NCBI RefSeq assembly: GCF_030812335.1
Contig: NZ_JAUSSN010000005.1
Coordinates: forward strand, 124,001-188,000
From: Pseudarthrobacter oxydans
Lineage (GTDB): Bacteria > Actinomycetota > Actinomycetes > Actinomycetales > Micrococcaceae
Length of the DNA: 64,000 nt
Reading direction: 5' to 3'
Shown: piece after piece, positions 28,004-36,607 of the stretch
Position numbering within the stretch: the first letter of the stretch is position 1
How the letters are laid out: every line of letters begins with the position of its first letter
Translations under genes and position numbers: made by a program
Notes under the pieces: model-generated
Seen by the model: the letters and a program-made list of their open reading frames with translations, nothing else
What the model was told of the DNA's origin: nothing
Databases searched by the model: none

Positions 28004-28740
28004 GCGGCAGCCTTTCCGGCGCTGAGGTAGTTGTAGCTGTCCCGGACGGCGTCGAACATATCGCCCTGGAAATCGTCCAGCTCGATCACGCCTGCCTCAA
28101 GGGAACCTGCTGCCTCGAGGACATCCCAGATGGGCATCCTGCCGTCGCCCACGGCGAGCTGGCTGGAGGGGTCCGCGGTGACGGGCCCATCTTTAATGTG
28201 GATGAACTTCACCCGGTCACCCAGGCGGGCCAGGAGTTCCGCAGGATTCTGGCCGCCGACGGCAGCCCAGTAGGTGTCCAGCTCGAGGACAACCGCCGGG
28301 TCCAAATAGTCAGCGAGGTGTTCCAGGGCGGTCTTGCCGTCGAGCACGGACTCAACTTCCCACCAGTGGTTGTGATACCCGACGCGGACGCCGTAGCTGG
28401 CTCCCTTGGCGGCGGCGGCGTTGAGCTGAACCGCTGTTTCCCTGATGTCTTCGATCGTGTTCCAGCGCTCGGCCGGAACGTGCGGATCGATTACCGTGCC
28501 GATGCCCAGCTGCCGGGCGGCGGCGAAAATGGCGTCCTGGTCCTCGCTGAGCAGGGGAGCGTGGCCGGACGGGGCCGTGAGGTTGTTCTCGGCCATGGCC
28601 TGCTTCAGTTCAGCGGCTTTGGCAACGAAACGGTAGGGCTCAACCATGGTGAAACCGATGCCGGCCAGGCGCCGGATGGTTCCAGCGAGATCCTCTTCCA
28701 GGGCCTTACGGACCGTGTAGAGCTGGATCGAGTACGACAC
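28000..28740 (-). CDS. TIM-barrel sugar phosphate isomerase/epimerase family protein
   Basis: 246 aa, shorter than the other barrels here. Metal ligands appear in VGYHNHWWE, VLELDTYWAAVGG, FIHIKDGP and GVIELDDFQGD. It is the first gene of the minus-strand operon, downstream of the promoter at 28805-28833 and divergent from the ROK regulator. It is likely an isomerase or epimerase in the pathway with the two dehydrogenases. Confidence 0.87.
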   Translation of the reverse strand: MSYSIQLYTVRKALEEDLAGTIRRLAGIGFTMVEPYRFVAKAAELKQAMAENNLTAPSGHAPLLSEDQDAIFAAARQLGIGTVIDPHVPAERWNTIEDIRETAVQLNAAAAKGASYGVRVGYHNHWWEVESVLDGKTALEHLADYLDPAVVLELDTYWAAVGGQNPAELLARLGDRVKFIHIKDGPVTADPSSQLAVGDGRMPIWDVLEAAGSLEAGVIELDDFQGDMFDAVRDSYNYLSAGKAAA

Positions 28741-28804
28741 TGTCTCTCCTCGTCATCGGGGTAAGCCGTTAGGCCCGCAGGGCGGTCTGTGATGGCCTAC
28801 ACCC

Positions 28805-28833
28805 AAGCTAGGACGACTTCTGCCGGGCGTCAA
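28805..28833 (-). promoter_or_regulatory. Promoter of the carbohydrate operon
   Basis: On the minus strand: TTGACG (28828-28833), 17-bp spacer, TAGCTT (28805-28810). The transcript would start about 60 bp before the first epimerase gene. A perfect palindrome GTTGCAAC (28840-28847) just upstream is a candidate ROK operator. Confidence 0.6.
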
Positions 28834-28869
28834 GCAAAAGTTGCAACCCACGTTCCGGATTGTAGGAAA

Positions 28870-28899
28870 GTGACACGCAGAAGTGCCTCGTGCTATCAC
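28870..28899 (+). promoter_or_regulatory. Promoter of the ROK regulator gene, probably leaderless mRNA
   Basis: GTGACA (28870-28875), 18-bp spacer, TATCAC (28894-28899). The ATG at 28906 lies seven bases past the -10 box and has no Shine-Dalgarno sequence, so transcription probably begins at or next to the start codon. Confidence 0.5.
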
Positions 28900-28905
28900 T
28901 GATTC

Positions 28906-30117
28906 ATGAGCACGCCCGCCGGCGCAGATCCCGCCGCCCCCGAGGCCGCCGGCAGCCTGTCCCGTGCCGGCGACCTGTTCCAGCTCCTGCGCGACGGCCA
29001 GGCCCGTACCCGCGCCGAGCTGGCCCTCACCACCGGCCTGGCCCGTTCCACCGTTGCGTCCCGCATCGATGCGCTGATGCAGGCCGGCCTGGTCGGACCG
29101 GCGGGCGAGGCCAGCTCCAGCGGCGGCCGGCCGCCGTCGCGCTTTGCCTTCAACCCCGCCGCCCGCGTCGTGCTGGCGGTCGACGTAGGGGCCACCCACC
29201 TGATCGTCGCCGTCACGGACCTCAGCGGAGCGGTGCTGGCCGAGTGCCAGCTGGCCCAGGACGTCGCCGACGGCCCGGAGGCCGTCCTGGACCGGGTGGT
29301 GGCGGAAGGCATCAAACTGCTGGGCCAGGCGGGCCGCGGCACGGACGGCCTCGCCGGCATCGGCATCGGACTGCCCGGTCCGGTGGAACATGCCACCGGG
29401 ATGCCGGTAAAACCGCCGATCATGCCTGGCTGGGACGGGTTCGACGTCGTCCGGCACGTCCAGCGCTCGCTGCCGGTCCCGGTGCTGGTGGACAACGACG
29501 TGAACATCATGGCCCTGGGGGAGCGGACCGCCTACTGGCCGGAACACGACAACTTCCTTTTCATCAAGGTCGCCACGGGAATCGGCGCCGGCATCATCAG
29601 CAGCGGCGAGCTCCAGCGCGGTGCCAACGGCACGGCCGGGGACCTGGGCCACGTCCGGGTGCCGCGCGGCGACGATGTGCTCTGCCGCTGCGGGAACTAC
29701 GGCTGCCTTGAGGCGCTCGCCTCCGGCCCCGCCGTCGCGCATGCCCTCACGCTGCAGGGACTGCAGGCCGACAACGGCGGCGACGTGCTGCGGCTCGTGT
29801 CCGAGGGCAACCTGCAGGCGATCCAGGCCCTGCGCCAGGCGGGCCGGGACCTGGGCGACGTGCTGGCCACCGTGGTGAACCTGCTCAATCCTTCCGTCAT
29901 CGTGATCGGCGGCAGCCTCGGCCAGGCCGGCGAACACCTCATGGCCGGGGTCCGCGAGGTGGTCTACCGGCGCTCGCTGCCGCTGGCAACAACGCACCTG
30001 CGGATCGGGCTGTCCATGGCGGGGGACCAGTCCGCGATTCTGGGTGCCAGCCAGATGGTTACCCAGTATGTGCTCTCACCGGCCGTGATCGAGGCGACCC
30101 TGCAGGCAACGGGCTGA
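28906..30117 (+). CDS. ROK family transcriptional regulator
   Basis: 403 aa. A winged helix-turn-helix (about 22-75, TRAELALTTGLARSTVASRI) precedes a ROK sugar-kinase-like domain with AVDVGATHLIVAV, GIGLPGPVEH and the zinc motif GHV then CRCGNYGCLEALASG, all cysteines present. It should bind a sugar or sugar derivative and control the divergent operon at 28740-17353, most likely as a repressor. No ribosome binding site is present, fitting a leaderless transcript. Confidence 0.93.
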   Translation: MSTPAGADPAAPEAAGSLSRAGDLFQLLRDGQARTRAELALTTGLARSTVASRIDALMQAGLVGPAGEASSSGGRPPSRFAFNPAARVVLAVDVGATHLIVAVTDLSGAVLAECQLAQDVADGPEAVLDRVVAEGIKLLGQAGRGTDGLAGIGIGLPGPVEHATGMPVKPPIMPGWDGFDVVRHVQRSLPVPVLVDNDVNIMALGERTAYWPEHDNFLFIKVATGIGAGIISSGELQRGANGTAGDLGHVRVPRGDDVLCRCGNYGCLEALASGPAVAHALTLQGLQADNGGDVLRLVSEGNLQAIQALRQAGRDLGDVLATVVNLLNPSVIVIGGSLGQAGEHLMAGVREVVYRRSLPLATTHLRIGLSMAGDQSAILGASQMVTQYVLSPAVIEATLQATG

Positions 30118-30143
30118 CGCCGGGACTCCGCGGGTGTCATAAT
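30114..30143 (+). promoter_or_regulatory. Candidate promoter for the MFS gene
   Basis: CTGACG (30114-30119), 18-bp spacer, CATAAT (30138-30143). It overlaps the end of the ROK gene; the transcript would include the 17-codon frame at 30174. Confidence 0.4.
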
Positions 30144-30173
30144 CGCCGGGTCCGGCTGGGGCCCGTGATAGCA

Positions 30174-30227
30174 ATGGGACTGATGAAAGCATATTTCTGC
30201 CCGCCGGCCGAGCCGCGGCACCCATGA
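30174..30227 (+). CDS. Possible short leader ORF overlapping the MFS start
   Basis: 17 codons (MGLMKAYFCPPAEPRHP, with an inner ATG at 30183). Its TGA overlaps the ATG of the MFS gene by 4 bp (ATGA at 30224-30227). The MFS start itself has no ribosome binding site, so reinitiation from this frame would explain how it is translated. No strong Shine-Dalgarno sequence precedes it. It may be chance. Confidence 0.3.
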   Translation: MGLMKAYFCPPAEPRHP

Positions 30228-31417
30228 GCGCCAACGTCCTGGCGAACGTGCCGCGCAGCTGGATCCTGCTGGCCGCCATCGGGCTCATCGCCCTCAACAT
30301 GCGCGGCCCGTTCGTGGCCGTGGCGCCGGTGGTTGGCCCGATGCAGGCGGAACTGGGCTTCTCCCCGGTGGAACTTGGTCTCCTGACCGGCATCCCCGTG
30401 CTGTGCTTCGCCCTTGCCGCGCCGCTCGCCGCATTCACCGGACGCAAGCTCGGCGCGGAAGTCGCCATCACCCTGACCCTGCTGGGTGTCCTGCTGGGCG
30501 TGATAGTGCGGTCGGCGGGCAACGGCGCCGTCGTGATGCTCGGCACGGTGATTCTCGGGGTCGCCATCACGATCGGCAACATCGTCGTGCCGCTGATCAT
30601 CCGGCGCGACTTCGTCCCCGCCCGGCAGGGCACGGCGATGGGCATCTACACCGCCGCCCTGAACATCGGCTCCTTTGTCACCGCCATGGTGATGGCGCCG
30701 CTGGCCGAACTGTTTGGCTGGCGGCTGGCCCTCGCCTCCTGCGGGCTCTTCGCCGTCGCGGCCCTCGTTGCCTGGGTGCTCGCCTTCGGCAGCCGGGCGT
30801 TCCGGCCCGAACCGGTTCCCGCCCCGGAGCCGGCCCGTGCCGGGATCAAGCGGGCGTCGCGCTGGATCACGGTGGGGCTGACCGCCGGGTTCGCCGGGCA
30901 GGCGTTCTCCTACTACGGTGTGACCGCCTGGCTCCCCAGCATCCTCGCGGACGAACTCGGCATGACGGCCGCGGAGGCGGGCGCCGGGTCCTCGCTGTTC
31001 CAGATTCTCGCCATCGTGGGCGGCCTGGGCGTTCCGCTCGTGGCCCGTTTCGCCAGCACGACGACGGTGGGGCTCACCCTGGGGCTGTTGTGGGTGACCG
31101 TTCCTGTGGGCCTGCTGCTGGCGCCGGGACTGTGGTGGCTGTGGTCCTCGTTGGGCGGCATCGCCCAGGGCGGCGGCATCACGCTCATCTTCATCGCCAT
31201 CATCCGGCTGGCCCGGGACCAGGCCTCGGCCGGCCGGATGTCCGCCGTCGTGCAGGGTGTGGGCTATTCCTTCGGTGCCCTGGCGCCAACCCTGCTGGGC
31301 TACGTCAACGGGGTCTCGGGATCGTGGACCGGGCCGCTGCTGATGGTGCTCGGCTCGGTCGCGATGTTCATCCTCGGGACCGCGCTGTCCCTCCGCCACG
31401 TCCCCAAGGTGCGCTGA
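30224..31417 (+). CDS. MFS transporter, CynX/NimT type
   Basis: 397 aa with about twelve membrane helices. The N-terminus is typical of the cyanate/2-nitroimidazole transporter branch (LLAAIGLIALNMRGPFVAVA), with GRKLGAEVAI after helix 2 and a loop of charged residues in the middle. It is likely an exporter or amine/anion carrier; the substrate is unknown. It is convergent with aceB, the two being separated by a long palindrome. Confidence 0.86.
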   Translation: MSANVLANVPRSWILLAAIGLIALNMRGPFVAVAPVVGPMQAELGFSPVELGLLTGIPVLCFALAAPLAAFTGRKLGAEVAITLTLLGVLLGVIVRSAGNGAVVMLGTVILGVAITIGNIVVPLIIRRDFVPARQGTAMGIYTAALNIGSFVTAMVMAPLAELFGWRLALASCGLFAVAALVAWVLAFGSRAFRPEPVPAPEPARAGIKRASRWITVGLTAGFAGQAFSYYGVTAWLPSILADELGMTAAEAGAGSSLFQILAIVGGLGVPLVARFASTTTVGLTLGLLWVTVPVGLLLAPGLWWLWSSLGGIAQGGGITLIFIAIIRLARDQASAGRMSAVVQGVGYSFGALAPTLLGYVNGVSGSWTGPLLMVLGSVAMFILGTALSLRHVPKVR

Positions 31418-31423
31418 CCCGCG

Positions 31424-31503
31424 CTGCCTGGACTGCCGCGCCGACTGGGATGCCGGACTGCCCGTGCTGCCGCGCCGCCCAACTGCCTGGACTGCCGCGC
31501 CGA
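31424..31503. repeat. 21-bp direct repeat pair after the MFS gene
   Basis: CTGCCTGGACTGCCGCGCCGA occurs at 31424-31444 and 31483-31503; a degenerate third copy (GGACTGCCCGTGCTGCCGCG) lies between. It abuts the large palindrome. Confidence 0.8.
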
Positions 31504-31557
31504 GGTGACAGTTGAGGCCCATGTTCATGGCGAACATGGGCCTTAACTGTCACCTCG
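31501..31557. repeat. 26-bp inverted repeat between convergent MFS and aceB genes
   Basis: Left arm 31501-31526, right arm 31532-31557, loop of 5 bases. One mismatch in 26 (a G/T pair when folded). The arm starts CGAGGTGACAGTTGAGGCCC. At the junction of two convergent genes it would end both transcripts as a very stable hairpin, but its length is beyond a usual terminator. Confidence 0.9.
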
Positions 31558-31685
31558 ACGCCGTTGTCGAGTCCCCGAGGGGGTCTTCCGTCGCTGGGCC
31601 ACCGCCCCGGATCTCGGGGGTGCCTGTTGCGAAGGGCATGGCAGCCCAGCAGACGGAAATCTGTACCTTCCGGTGCGCTCCTGTA

Positions 31686-33350
31686 TTAGGCGGGGACGAG
31701 GGCGGGATCCTCGGTGGGGAGGTCGCCGCCGTCGCGCGCTTCATGCAGGAACCGGTCGTAGGCCGGAAGTGTCAGGAAGGCCGGGAACGCCGGGGTGAGC
31801 GTGACTTCCTCGAAGATGTCCCGGGAATCGGCGAAGCGGTCGCCTTCGAAGCGTTCGAGCTTGGCGAACTCCTCGTCCAGCATGTCCTCGACCCATTCGC
31901 GGGTGATGACCTCGCCCTGGTCCGTGATGGCCCGGGAGAAGATCCACTGCCACAGCTGCGAGCGGGAGATCTCCGCGGTGGCGGCGTCCTCCATCAGGTT
32001 GTGGATGGCCACGGCGCCGTTGCCGCGGAGCCAGGACTCGATGTAGCGGATGCCGACCTCGATGTTGTTCCGGATGCCCCGTTCGGTGATGGTGCCGGTG
32101 GTAGAGGCGATGTCGAGCAGGGCGCGGTCGTCGGGGGTGACGTCCTCGCGGAGCCGGTCCAGCTGGTTCGGGCGGTCGCCGAGGACGCCGTCGAACACCT
32201 CGCGGCAGACCGGAACCAGGTCCGGGTGCGCCACCCAGGAGCCGTCGAAGCCGTCAGCGGCCTCGCGGGTCTTGTCGGCGCGGACCTTCTCGATGGCGAT
32301 CGCGTTGGCTTCGGCGTCCTTGCGGTTGGGGACGGCTGCGGCCATTCCGCCGATCGCCATGGCGCCGCGCTTGTGGCAGGCCCGGACCAGCTGTTCGGTG
32401 TAGGCGCGCATGAACGGCTGGGTCATGGTCACCTGGCTGCGGTCCGGCAGGACGAAGCGCGGGCCGCGGGTGCGGAAGTTCTTGATCAGCGAGAAGATGT
32501 AGTCCCAGCGGCCGGCGTTCAGGCCCGCGGCGTGGTCGCGCAGTTCGTAGAGGATCTCCTCCATTTCGAACGCGGCCGTGATGGTCTCGATCAGCACGGT
32601 GGCGCGGATGGTGCCCTGCGGGATGCCGAGCAGGTCCTGGGCGAGGACGAAGATGTCGTTCCACAGGCGGGCCTCGAGGTGGTTCTCGATCTTCGGCAGG
32701 TAGAAGTACGGGCCCTTGCCCTGGGCGATCAGCCGGCGGGCGTTGTGGAAGAAGTACAGGCCGAAGTCGACGATGCCGCCGGCGATCGGGGTGCCGTCAA
32801 TGAGCATGTGCTTTTCCGGCAGGTGCCAGCCGCGGGGACGGACCACAATCGTGGGCAGCTCCTCGGCGGAGCGGAGCTTGTATTCCTTGCCCTCGGGGGA
32901 GGTGAAGTCGATCCGGCGCTCCAGGGCGTCGGTGAGGTTGAGCTGGCCCTGGACGACGTTCCGCCACGACGGGGTGGAGGAGTCCTCCATGTCCGCGAGC
33001 CACACCTTGGCGCCGGAGTTCAGCGCGTTGATGGTCATCTTCTTGTCCACCGGGCCGGTGATCTCGACGCGGCGGTCCTCGAGGCCCGGAGCCGGGGGAG
33101 CAACGCGCCAGTTCGGGTCGTTCCGGACGGACTCGGTCTCGCGGAGGAACCGCGGGTCCTGGCCCTTGCCGATCTGCTGGCGGCGGTCCCGGCGGGCCTG
33201 CAACAGCTCCAGCCGCCGTCCCTTGGTTGCCTTGTGCAGCTTGGCAACAAATGCCAAGGCATCAGGAGTCAGGACCTCGCTCTGCCGGCAGATCGGCTGT
33301 GCGGTCAACGTAACCCCGTTGATGGTGAAGTTGTCAGTGAAGCTGTTCAT
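31686..33350 (-). CDS. aceB: Malate synthase A
   Basis: 554 aa from ATG preceded by AAGGAG. Malate synthase joins glyoxylate and acetyl-CoA in the second step of the glyoxylate bypass. Visible family motifs include [64 protein letters not shown] and [12 protein letters not shown]. The catalytic Arg (VVRPRGW), Glu and Asp of the family are present. It lies 106 bp downstream of aceA on the same strand, separated by a perfect 21-bp inverted repeat. Confidence 0.97.
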   Translation of the reverse strand: MNSFTDNFTINGVTLTAQPICRQSEVLTPDALAFVAKLHKATKGRRLELLQARRDRRQQIGKGQDPRFLRETESVRNDPNWRVAPPAPGLEDRRVEITGPVDKKMTINALNSGAKVWLADMEDSSTPSWRNVVQGQLNLTDALERRIDFTSPEGKEYKLRSAEELPTIVVRPRGWHLPEKHMLIDGTPIAGGIVDFGLYFFHNARRLIAQGKGPYFYLPKIENHLEARLWNDIFVLAQDLLGIPQGTIRATVLIETITAAFEMEEILYELRDHAAGLNAGRWDYIFSLIKNFRTRGPRFVLPDRSQVTMTQPFMRAYTEQLVRACHKRGAMAIGGMAAAVPNRKDAEANAIAIEKVRADKTREAADGFDGSWVAHPDLVPVCREVFDGVLGDRPNQLDRLREDVTPDDRALLDIASTTGTITERGIRNNIEVGIRYIESWLRGNGAVAIHNLMEDAATAEISRSQLWQWIFSRAITDQGEVITREWVEDMLDEEFAKLERFEGDRFADSRDIFEEVTLTPAFPAFLTLPAYDRFLHEARDGGDLPTEDPALVPA

Positions 33351-33375
33351 GGGAGTTGCTCCTTGGATGTCCGCC

Positions 33376-33436
33376 GTTGCCCTATCACTTTTGGTCTCCA
33401 AAGGAGGCCGATGAGGACCAAAAGTGATAGGGCAAC
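33376..33436. repeat. Perfect 21-bp inverted repeat between aceA and aceB
   Basis: Left arm 33376-33396 (GTTGCCCTATCACTTTTGGT plus C), right arm 33416-33436, loop of 19 bases, no mismatch. It lies in the 5' region of aceB, 25 bp before its start, and after aceA. It may attenuate read-through from aceA, protect mRNA, or bind a protein. Confidence 0.9.
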
Positions 33437-33456
33437 TGGCGGGAAAAGCTGGGGGT

Positions 33457-34770
33457 TTAGTGGAACTGGCCTTCTTCGGTGGATCCCACCAGAGCCAGGG
33501 TGGATGCGTTCGGGTTGAGCGCGGTAGCGATGTCGTCGAAGTAGCCGGTGCCGACTTCGCGCTGGTGCTTGGTCGCGGTGTAGCCGCGGGATTCGGAGGC
33601 GAATTCCTTCTCCTGCAGCTCGACGTAGGCGCTCATGCCTTCACGGGCGTAACCGTGGGCGAGATCGAACATCGAGTAGTTCAGGGCGTGGAACCCGGCC
33701 AGGGTGATGAACTGGAAGGTGAAGCCCATGGCGCCGAGTTCGCGCTGGAACTTGGCGATCGTGGCGTCGTCGAGGTGCTTCTTCCAGTTGAACGACGGCG
33801 AGCAGTTGTAGGAGAGCATCTGGTCCGGGAAGTCGGCCTTGACGGCTTCGGCGAACTTGCGGGCCAGTTCCAGGTCCGGGGTGCCCGTCTCCATCCAGAT
33901 GAGGTCGGAGTACGGGGCGTAGGCCTTGGCACGGGCGATGCAGGGTTCGATGCCGTTGCGGACCTTGTAGAAGCCCTCAGCGGTGCGCTCGCCGGTGACG
34001 AATTCCTGGTCGCGCTCGTCGACGTCGGAGGTGATCAGGGTTGCTGCCTCGGCGTCGGTGCGGGCGATGATGACGGACGGGGTGCCCGCGACGTCGGCGG
34101 CCAGGCGGGCGGCGTTCAGAGTGCGGACGTGCTGCTGGCTGGGGATCAGGACCTTGCCGCCGAGGTGGCCGCACTTCTTTTCCGAGGCGAGCTGGTCTTC
34201 CCAGTGCACGCCCGAGGCGCCGGCCTGGATCATGGACTTCATCAGCTCGTAGGCGTTGAGGGGGCCGCCGAAACCGGCCTCGGCATCGGCGACGATCGGG
34301 ACCATCCAGTCCTCGACGGTCTGGATGCCCTCGGAGAACTCGATCTGGTCGGCGCGGAGCAGGGCGTTGTTGATGCGGCGGACCACGGTCGGCACCGAGT
34401 TGGCCGGGTACAGGGACTGGTCCGGGTAGGTGTGGCCGGAGTTGTTGGCATCGGCGGCAACCTGCCAGCCCGAGAGGTAGATGGCGCGCAGGCCGGCCTT
34501 GACCTGCTGCACGGCCTGGTTGCCGGTCAGGGCACCCAAGGCGTTGGTGTACTTGCCTTCTTTTTTCTCATCGGTGAGCTGCTTCCACAGCTTCTCGGAG
34601 CCGCGGCGGGCCAGGGTGTGTTCCTCGGAGACGCGGCCGCGGAGGCGGACGACGTCGGAGGCCTTGTAGTCCCGAGTGACACCTTCCCAGCGCGGGTTGG
34701 CAGCCCACTCGAGCTCCAGTGCGGTGGCCTGCTGTTCGGGCGTCTGGGTGGGCTCAAATGCTGCAGTCAT
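33457..34770 (-). CDS. aceA: Isocitrate lyase
   Basis: 437 aa from ATG preceded by AAGGAG. It cleaves isocitrate to glyoxylate and succinate. The catalytic signature KKCGHLGG (about residue 190) is intact, with [27 protein letters not shown] and the metal-site segment [13 protein letters not shown]. Length matches bacterial enzymes of about 430 aa. It is divergent from a RamB-type regulator, the arrangement known for this pathway's acetate control. Confidence 0.97.
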   Translation of the reverse strand: MTAAFEPTQTPEQQATALELEWAANPRWEGVTRDYKASDVVRLRGRVSEEHTLARRGSEKLWKQLTDEKKEGKYTNALGALTGNQAVQQVKAGLRAIYLSGWQVAADANNSGHTYPDQSLYPANSVPTVVRRINNALLRADQIEFSEGIQTVEDWMVPIVADAEAGFGGPLNAYELMKSMIQAGASGVHWEDQLASEKKCGHLGGKVLIPSQQHVRTLNAARLAADVAGTPSVIIARTDAEAATLITSDVDERDQEFVTGERTAEGFYKVRNGIEPCIARAKAYAPYSDLIWMETGTPDLELARKFAEAVKADFPDQMLSYNCSPSFNWKKHLDDATIAKFQRELGAMGFTFQFITLAGFHALNYSMFDLAHGYAREGMSAYVELQEKEFASESRGYTATKHQREVGTGYFDDIATALNPNASTLALVGSTEEGQFH

Positions 34771-34903
34771 CTTTGTCTCCTTAGTGGGGCCCCGGGCCGG
34801 CCGTACTGCTTCCTCGCAGTGCGACTGGATGATCCGGTGCGGTGTAACTTTTCCGTAAGACCTACTTTTCTGTACTTTCAACCGCCTTTCTAGATGAAAA
34901 GAG

Positions 34904-34933
34904 TGGAAAGAAATGCACTTCTTCGCGTATTCT
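34904..34933 (+). promoter_or_regulatory. Candidate promoter for a leaderless ramB transcript
   Basis: TGGAAA (34904-34909), 18-bp spacer, TATTCT (34928-34933). The ATG at 34940 begins seven bases after the -10 box, with no Shine-Dalgarno sequence. Confidence 0.5.
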
Positions 34934-34939
34934 CAATAA

Positions 34940-36421
34940 ATGCACCCCGCCAGTTGGAATCGTCCCGCCTCCGCCGCCTCACCCGCCGTCCCGGAGGTGG
35001 ACGTCATCAGCATGGGCCGCCGCGTCCGACACCTCCGCAAGGCCGCCGGACTCACACTCGATGACCTGAGCGCCACGGTGGGAACAGCCCCCAGCCAGCT
35101 GAGCCTGATCGAGAACGGCAAACGCGAGCCCAAGCTCGGACTGCTCCAGCAACTCGCGGCGGCGCTGGGCGTCAGCATCGACGAACTGCTGGGCGCGGAG
35201 CCGCCCAACCGGCGCGCGGCTCTGGAGATTGAGCTGGAGCGCTACCAGCGCAGCCCCATCTACGAGTCCCTCAAGCTGCCCAAGATCCGCATCAGCTCAC
35301 GGCTCCCGATGGATGTGCTGGAGTCCATGGTGGGGTTGCAGCACGAGCTGGAACGCCGGCTCAACGAGCAGATCGCGACGCCGGAAGAGGCCCGCCGCGC
35401 GAACGGGGAACTGCGCGCCATGATGCGCGAGCGGAACAACTACTTCCCGGAGTACGAGGCCGAAGCGCAGAAGGTCCTGGCCTCCGTCGGGCACACGAGC
35501 GGCCCGCTGTCCCATCACGTCATCGCCGACATCGCCGGGCACCTCGGGTTCACCCTCCACCACGTGGGCGACCTGCCGCACTCCACCCGTTCGGTGACCG
35601 ACCTTAAGAACCGCCGGATTTATCTCACGCAGAACGCGCGCAGCGACCACGACCCGCGTTCGGTGCTGCTGCAGGCGCTGGGCCACTACGTGCTGGGGCA
35701 CCAGACCCCCACGAACTACGGCGACTTCCTGATGCAGCGGGTGGCCACGAACTACTTTGCCGCCGCGCTCCTGCTGCCGGAGCAGGCCACCGTGGAATTC
35801 CTGCAGAAAGCCAAGCAGGCCAAGGAGATCGCGGTGGAGGACATCCGGGACGCCTTCGCCGTGTCGTATGAGACCGCCGCGCACCGCTTCACCAACCTCG
35901 CCACCCAGCACCTGGACCTGCGGACGCACTTCCAGAAGACCCACAAGAGCGGCATCATCTACAAGGCCTACGAGAACGACGGCGTGACGTTCCCGCAGGA
36001 CCATACCGGCGCCATCGAGGGCCAGCCGTCCTGCAAGAACTGGACCTCCCGGGTGGTCTTCGACGTGCCGGACAAGTTCTCCGCGTACAACCAGTACACC
36101 GACACCCCGGCCGGAACCTTCTGGTGCACGGCCCGGACGGAGCGCTCCGCCAACGGCGAGTTCTCGCTTTCGGTCGGCGTCCCGTACGCCCAGGTGAAGT
36201 GGTTCCGCGGCCGGGACACCACGGAGCGCTCCAAGTCGACCTGCCCGGACGAAAGCTGCTGCCGGCGCCCGCCGGCGGCCCTGACGTCAGAGTGGGCCGG
36301 CAACGCCTGGCCCTCGGCACGGGCCCATTCGCACCTGCTCGCCGCGATGCCGCCCGGCGCCTTCCCCGGCGTGGACGAGACCGAGGTCTACAGCTTCCTG
36401 CAGGCCCACTCCGGCAGCTGA
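34940..36421 (+). CDS. ramB: RamB-like XRE regulator of acetate/glyoxylate metabolism
   Basis: 493 aa. An XRE helix-turn-helix (about residues 25-82, MGRRVRHLRKAAGLTLDDLS then GTAPSQLSLIENGKREPKL) is followed by an IrrE/ImmA-like segment where ALGHYVLGHQ stands at the metal-protease position, and a Cys-containing C-terminal domain (CPDESCCRR). This architecture matches the short-chain fatty acyl regulators including RamB, which represses aceA/aceB in corynebacteria. Divergent position to aceA supports the call. The ATG at 34940 fits a leaderless mRNA; an internal ATG at 35012 is the alternative. No exact RamB box was recognised in the gap. Confidence 0.87.
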   Translation: MHPASWNRPASAASPAVPEVDVISMGRRVRHLRKAAGLTLDDLSATVGTAPSQLSLIENGKREPKLGLLQQLAAALGVSIDELLGAEPPNRRAALEIELERYQRSPIYESLKLPKIRISSRLPMDVLESMVGLQHELERRLNEQIATPEEARRANGELRAMMRERNNYFPEYEAEAQKVLASVGHTSGPLSHHVIADIAGHLGFTLHHVGDLPHSTRSVTDLKNRRIYLTQNARSDHDPRSVLLQALGHYVLGHQTPTNYGDFLMQRVATNYFAAALLLPEQATVEFLQKAKQAKEIAVEDIRDAFAVSYETAAHRFTNLATQHLDLRTHFQKTHKSGIIYKAYENDGVTFPQDHTGAIEGQPSCKNWTSRVVFDVPDKFSAYNQYTDTPAGTFWCTARTERSANGEFSLSVGVPYAQVKWFRGRDTTERSKSTCPDESCCRRPPAALTSEWAGNAWPSARAHSHLLAAMPPGAFPGVDETEVYSFLQAHSGS

Positions 36422-36430
36422 ACAAAGCAC

Positions 36431-36453
36431 GACGGCGGCCGGGCACCGCCGTC
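36431..36453 (+). terminator. Hairpin after ramB
   Basis: GACGGCGG (36431-36438) pairs with CCGCCGTC (36446-36453), loop of 7; no clear T-run. Confidence 0.55.
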
Positions 36454-36499
36454 GGTTCCTTACGGGACTGAGGTGCGGCACCGCCGTCGTCCCTCCCCA

Positions 36500-36605
36500 G
36501 ACGCTCTCTCACTTCCTGCGGGTTCTTGGCCAACGCCCTCTCACTCTCTTGGGGAAAGTGAGAGAGCGTTCCGGTATTTGTTGCAGGGTCTGAGAGAGGG
36601 TTTCC
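36500..36605. repeat. Cluster of four related half-sites (ACGCTCTCTCACTT family)
   Basis: Plus-strand half-sites at about 36501-36514 (ACGCTCTCTCACTT) and 36532-36550 (AACGCCCTCTCACT), and minus-strand half-sites at 36556-36570 (AACGCTCTCTCACTT) and about 36578-36605 (AAACCCTCTCTCAG). The first and third form a perfect 14-bp inverted repeat; the second and third form a tighter hairpin. It lies between convergent ramB and TAXI genes. Confidence 0.85.
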
Positions 36606-36607
36606 CC

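Noticed and set aside
33424..34893. 489-codon plus-strand frame opposite aceA
   Set aside because: Antisense shadow of isocitrate lyase; no ribosome binding site or similarity.
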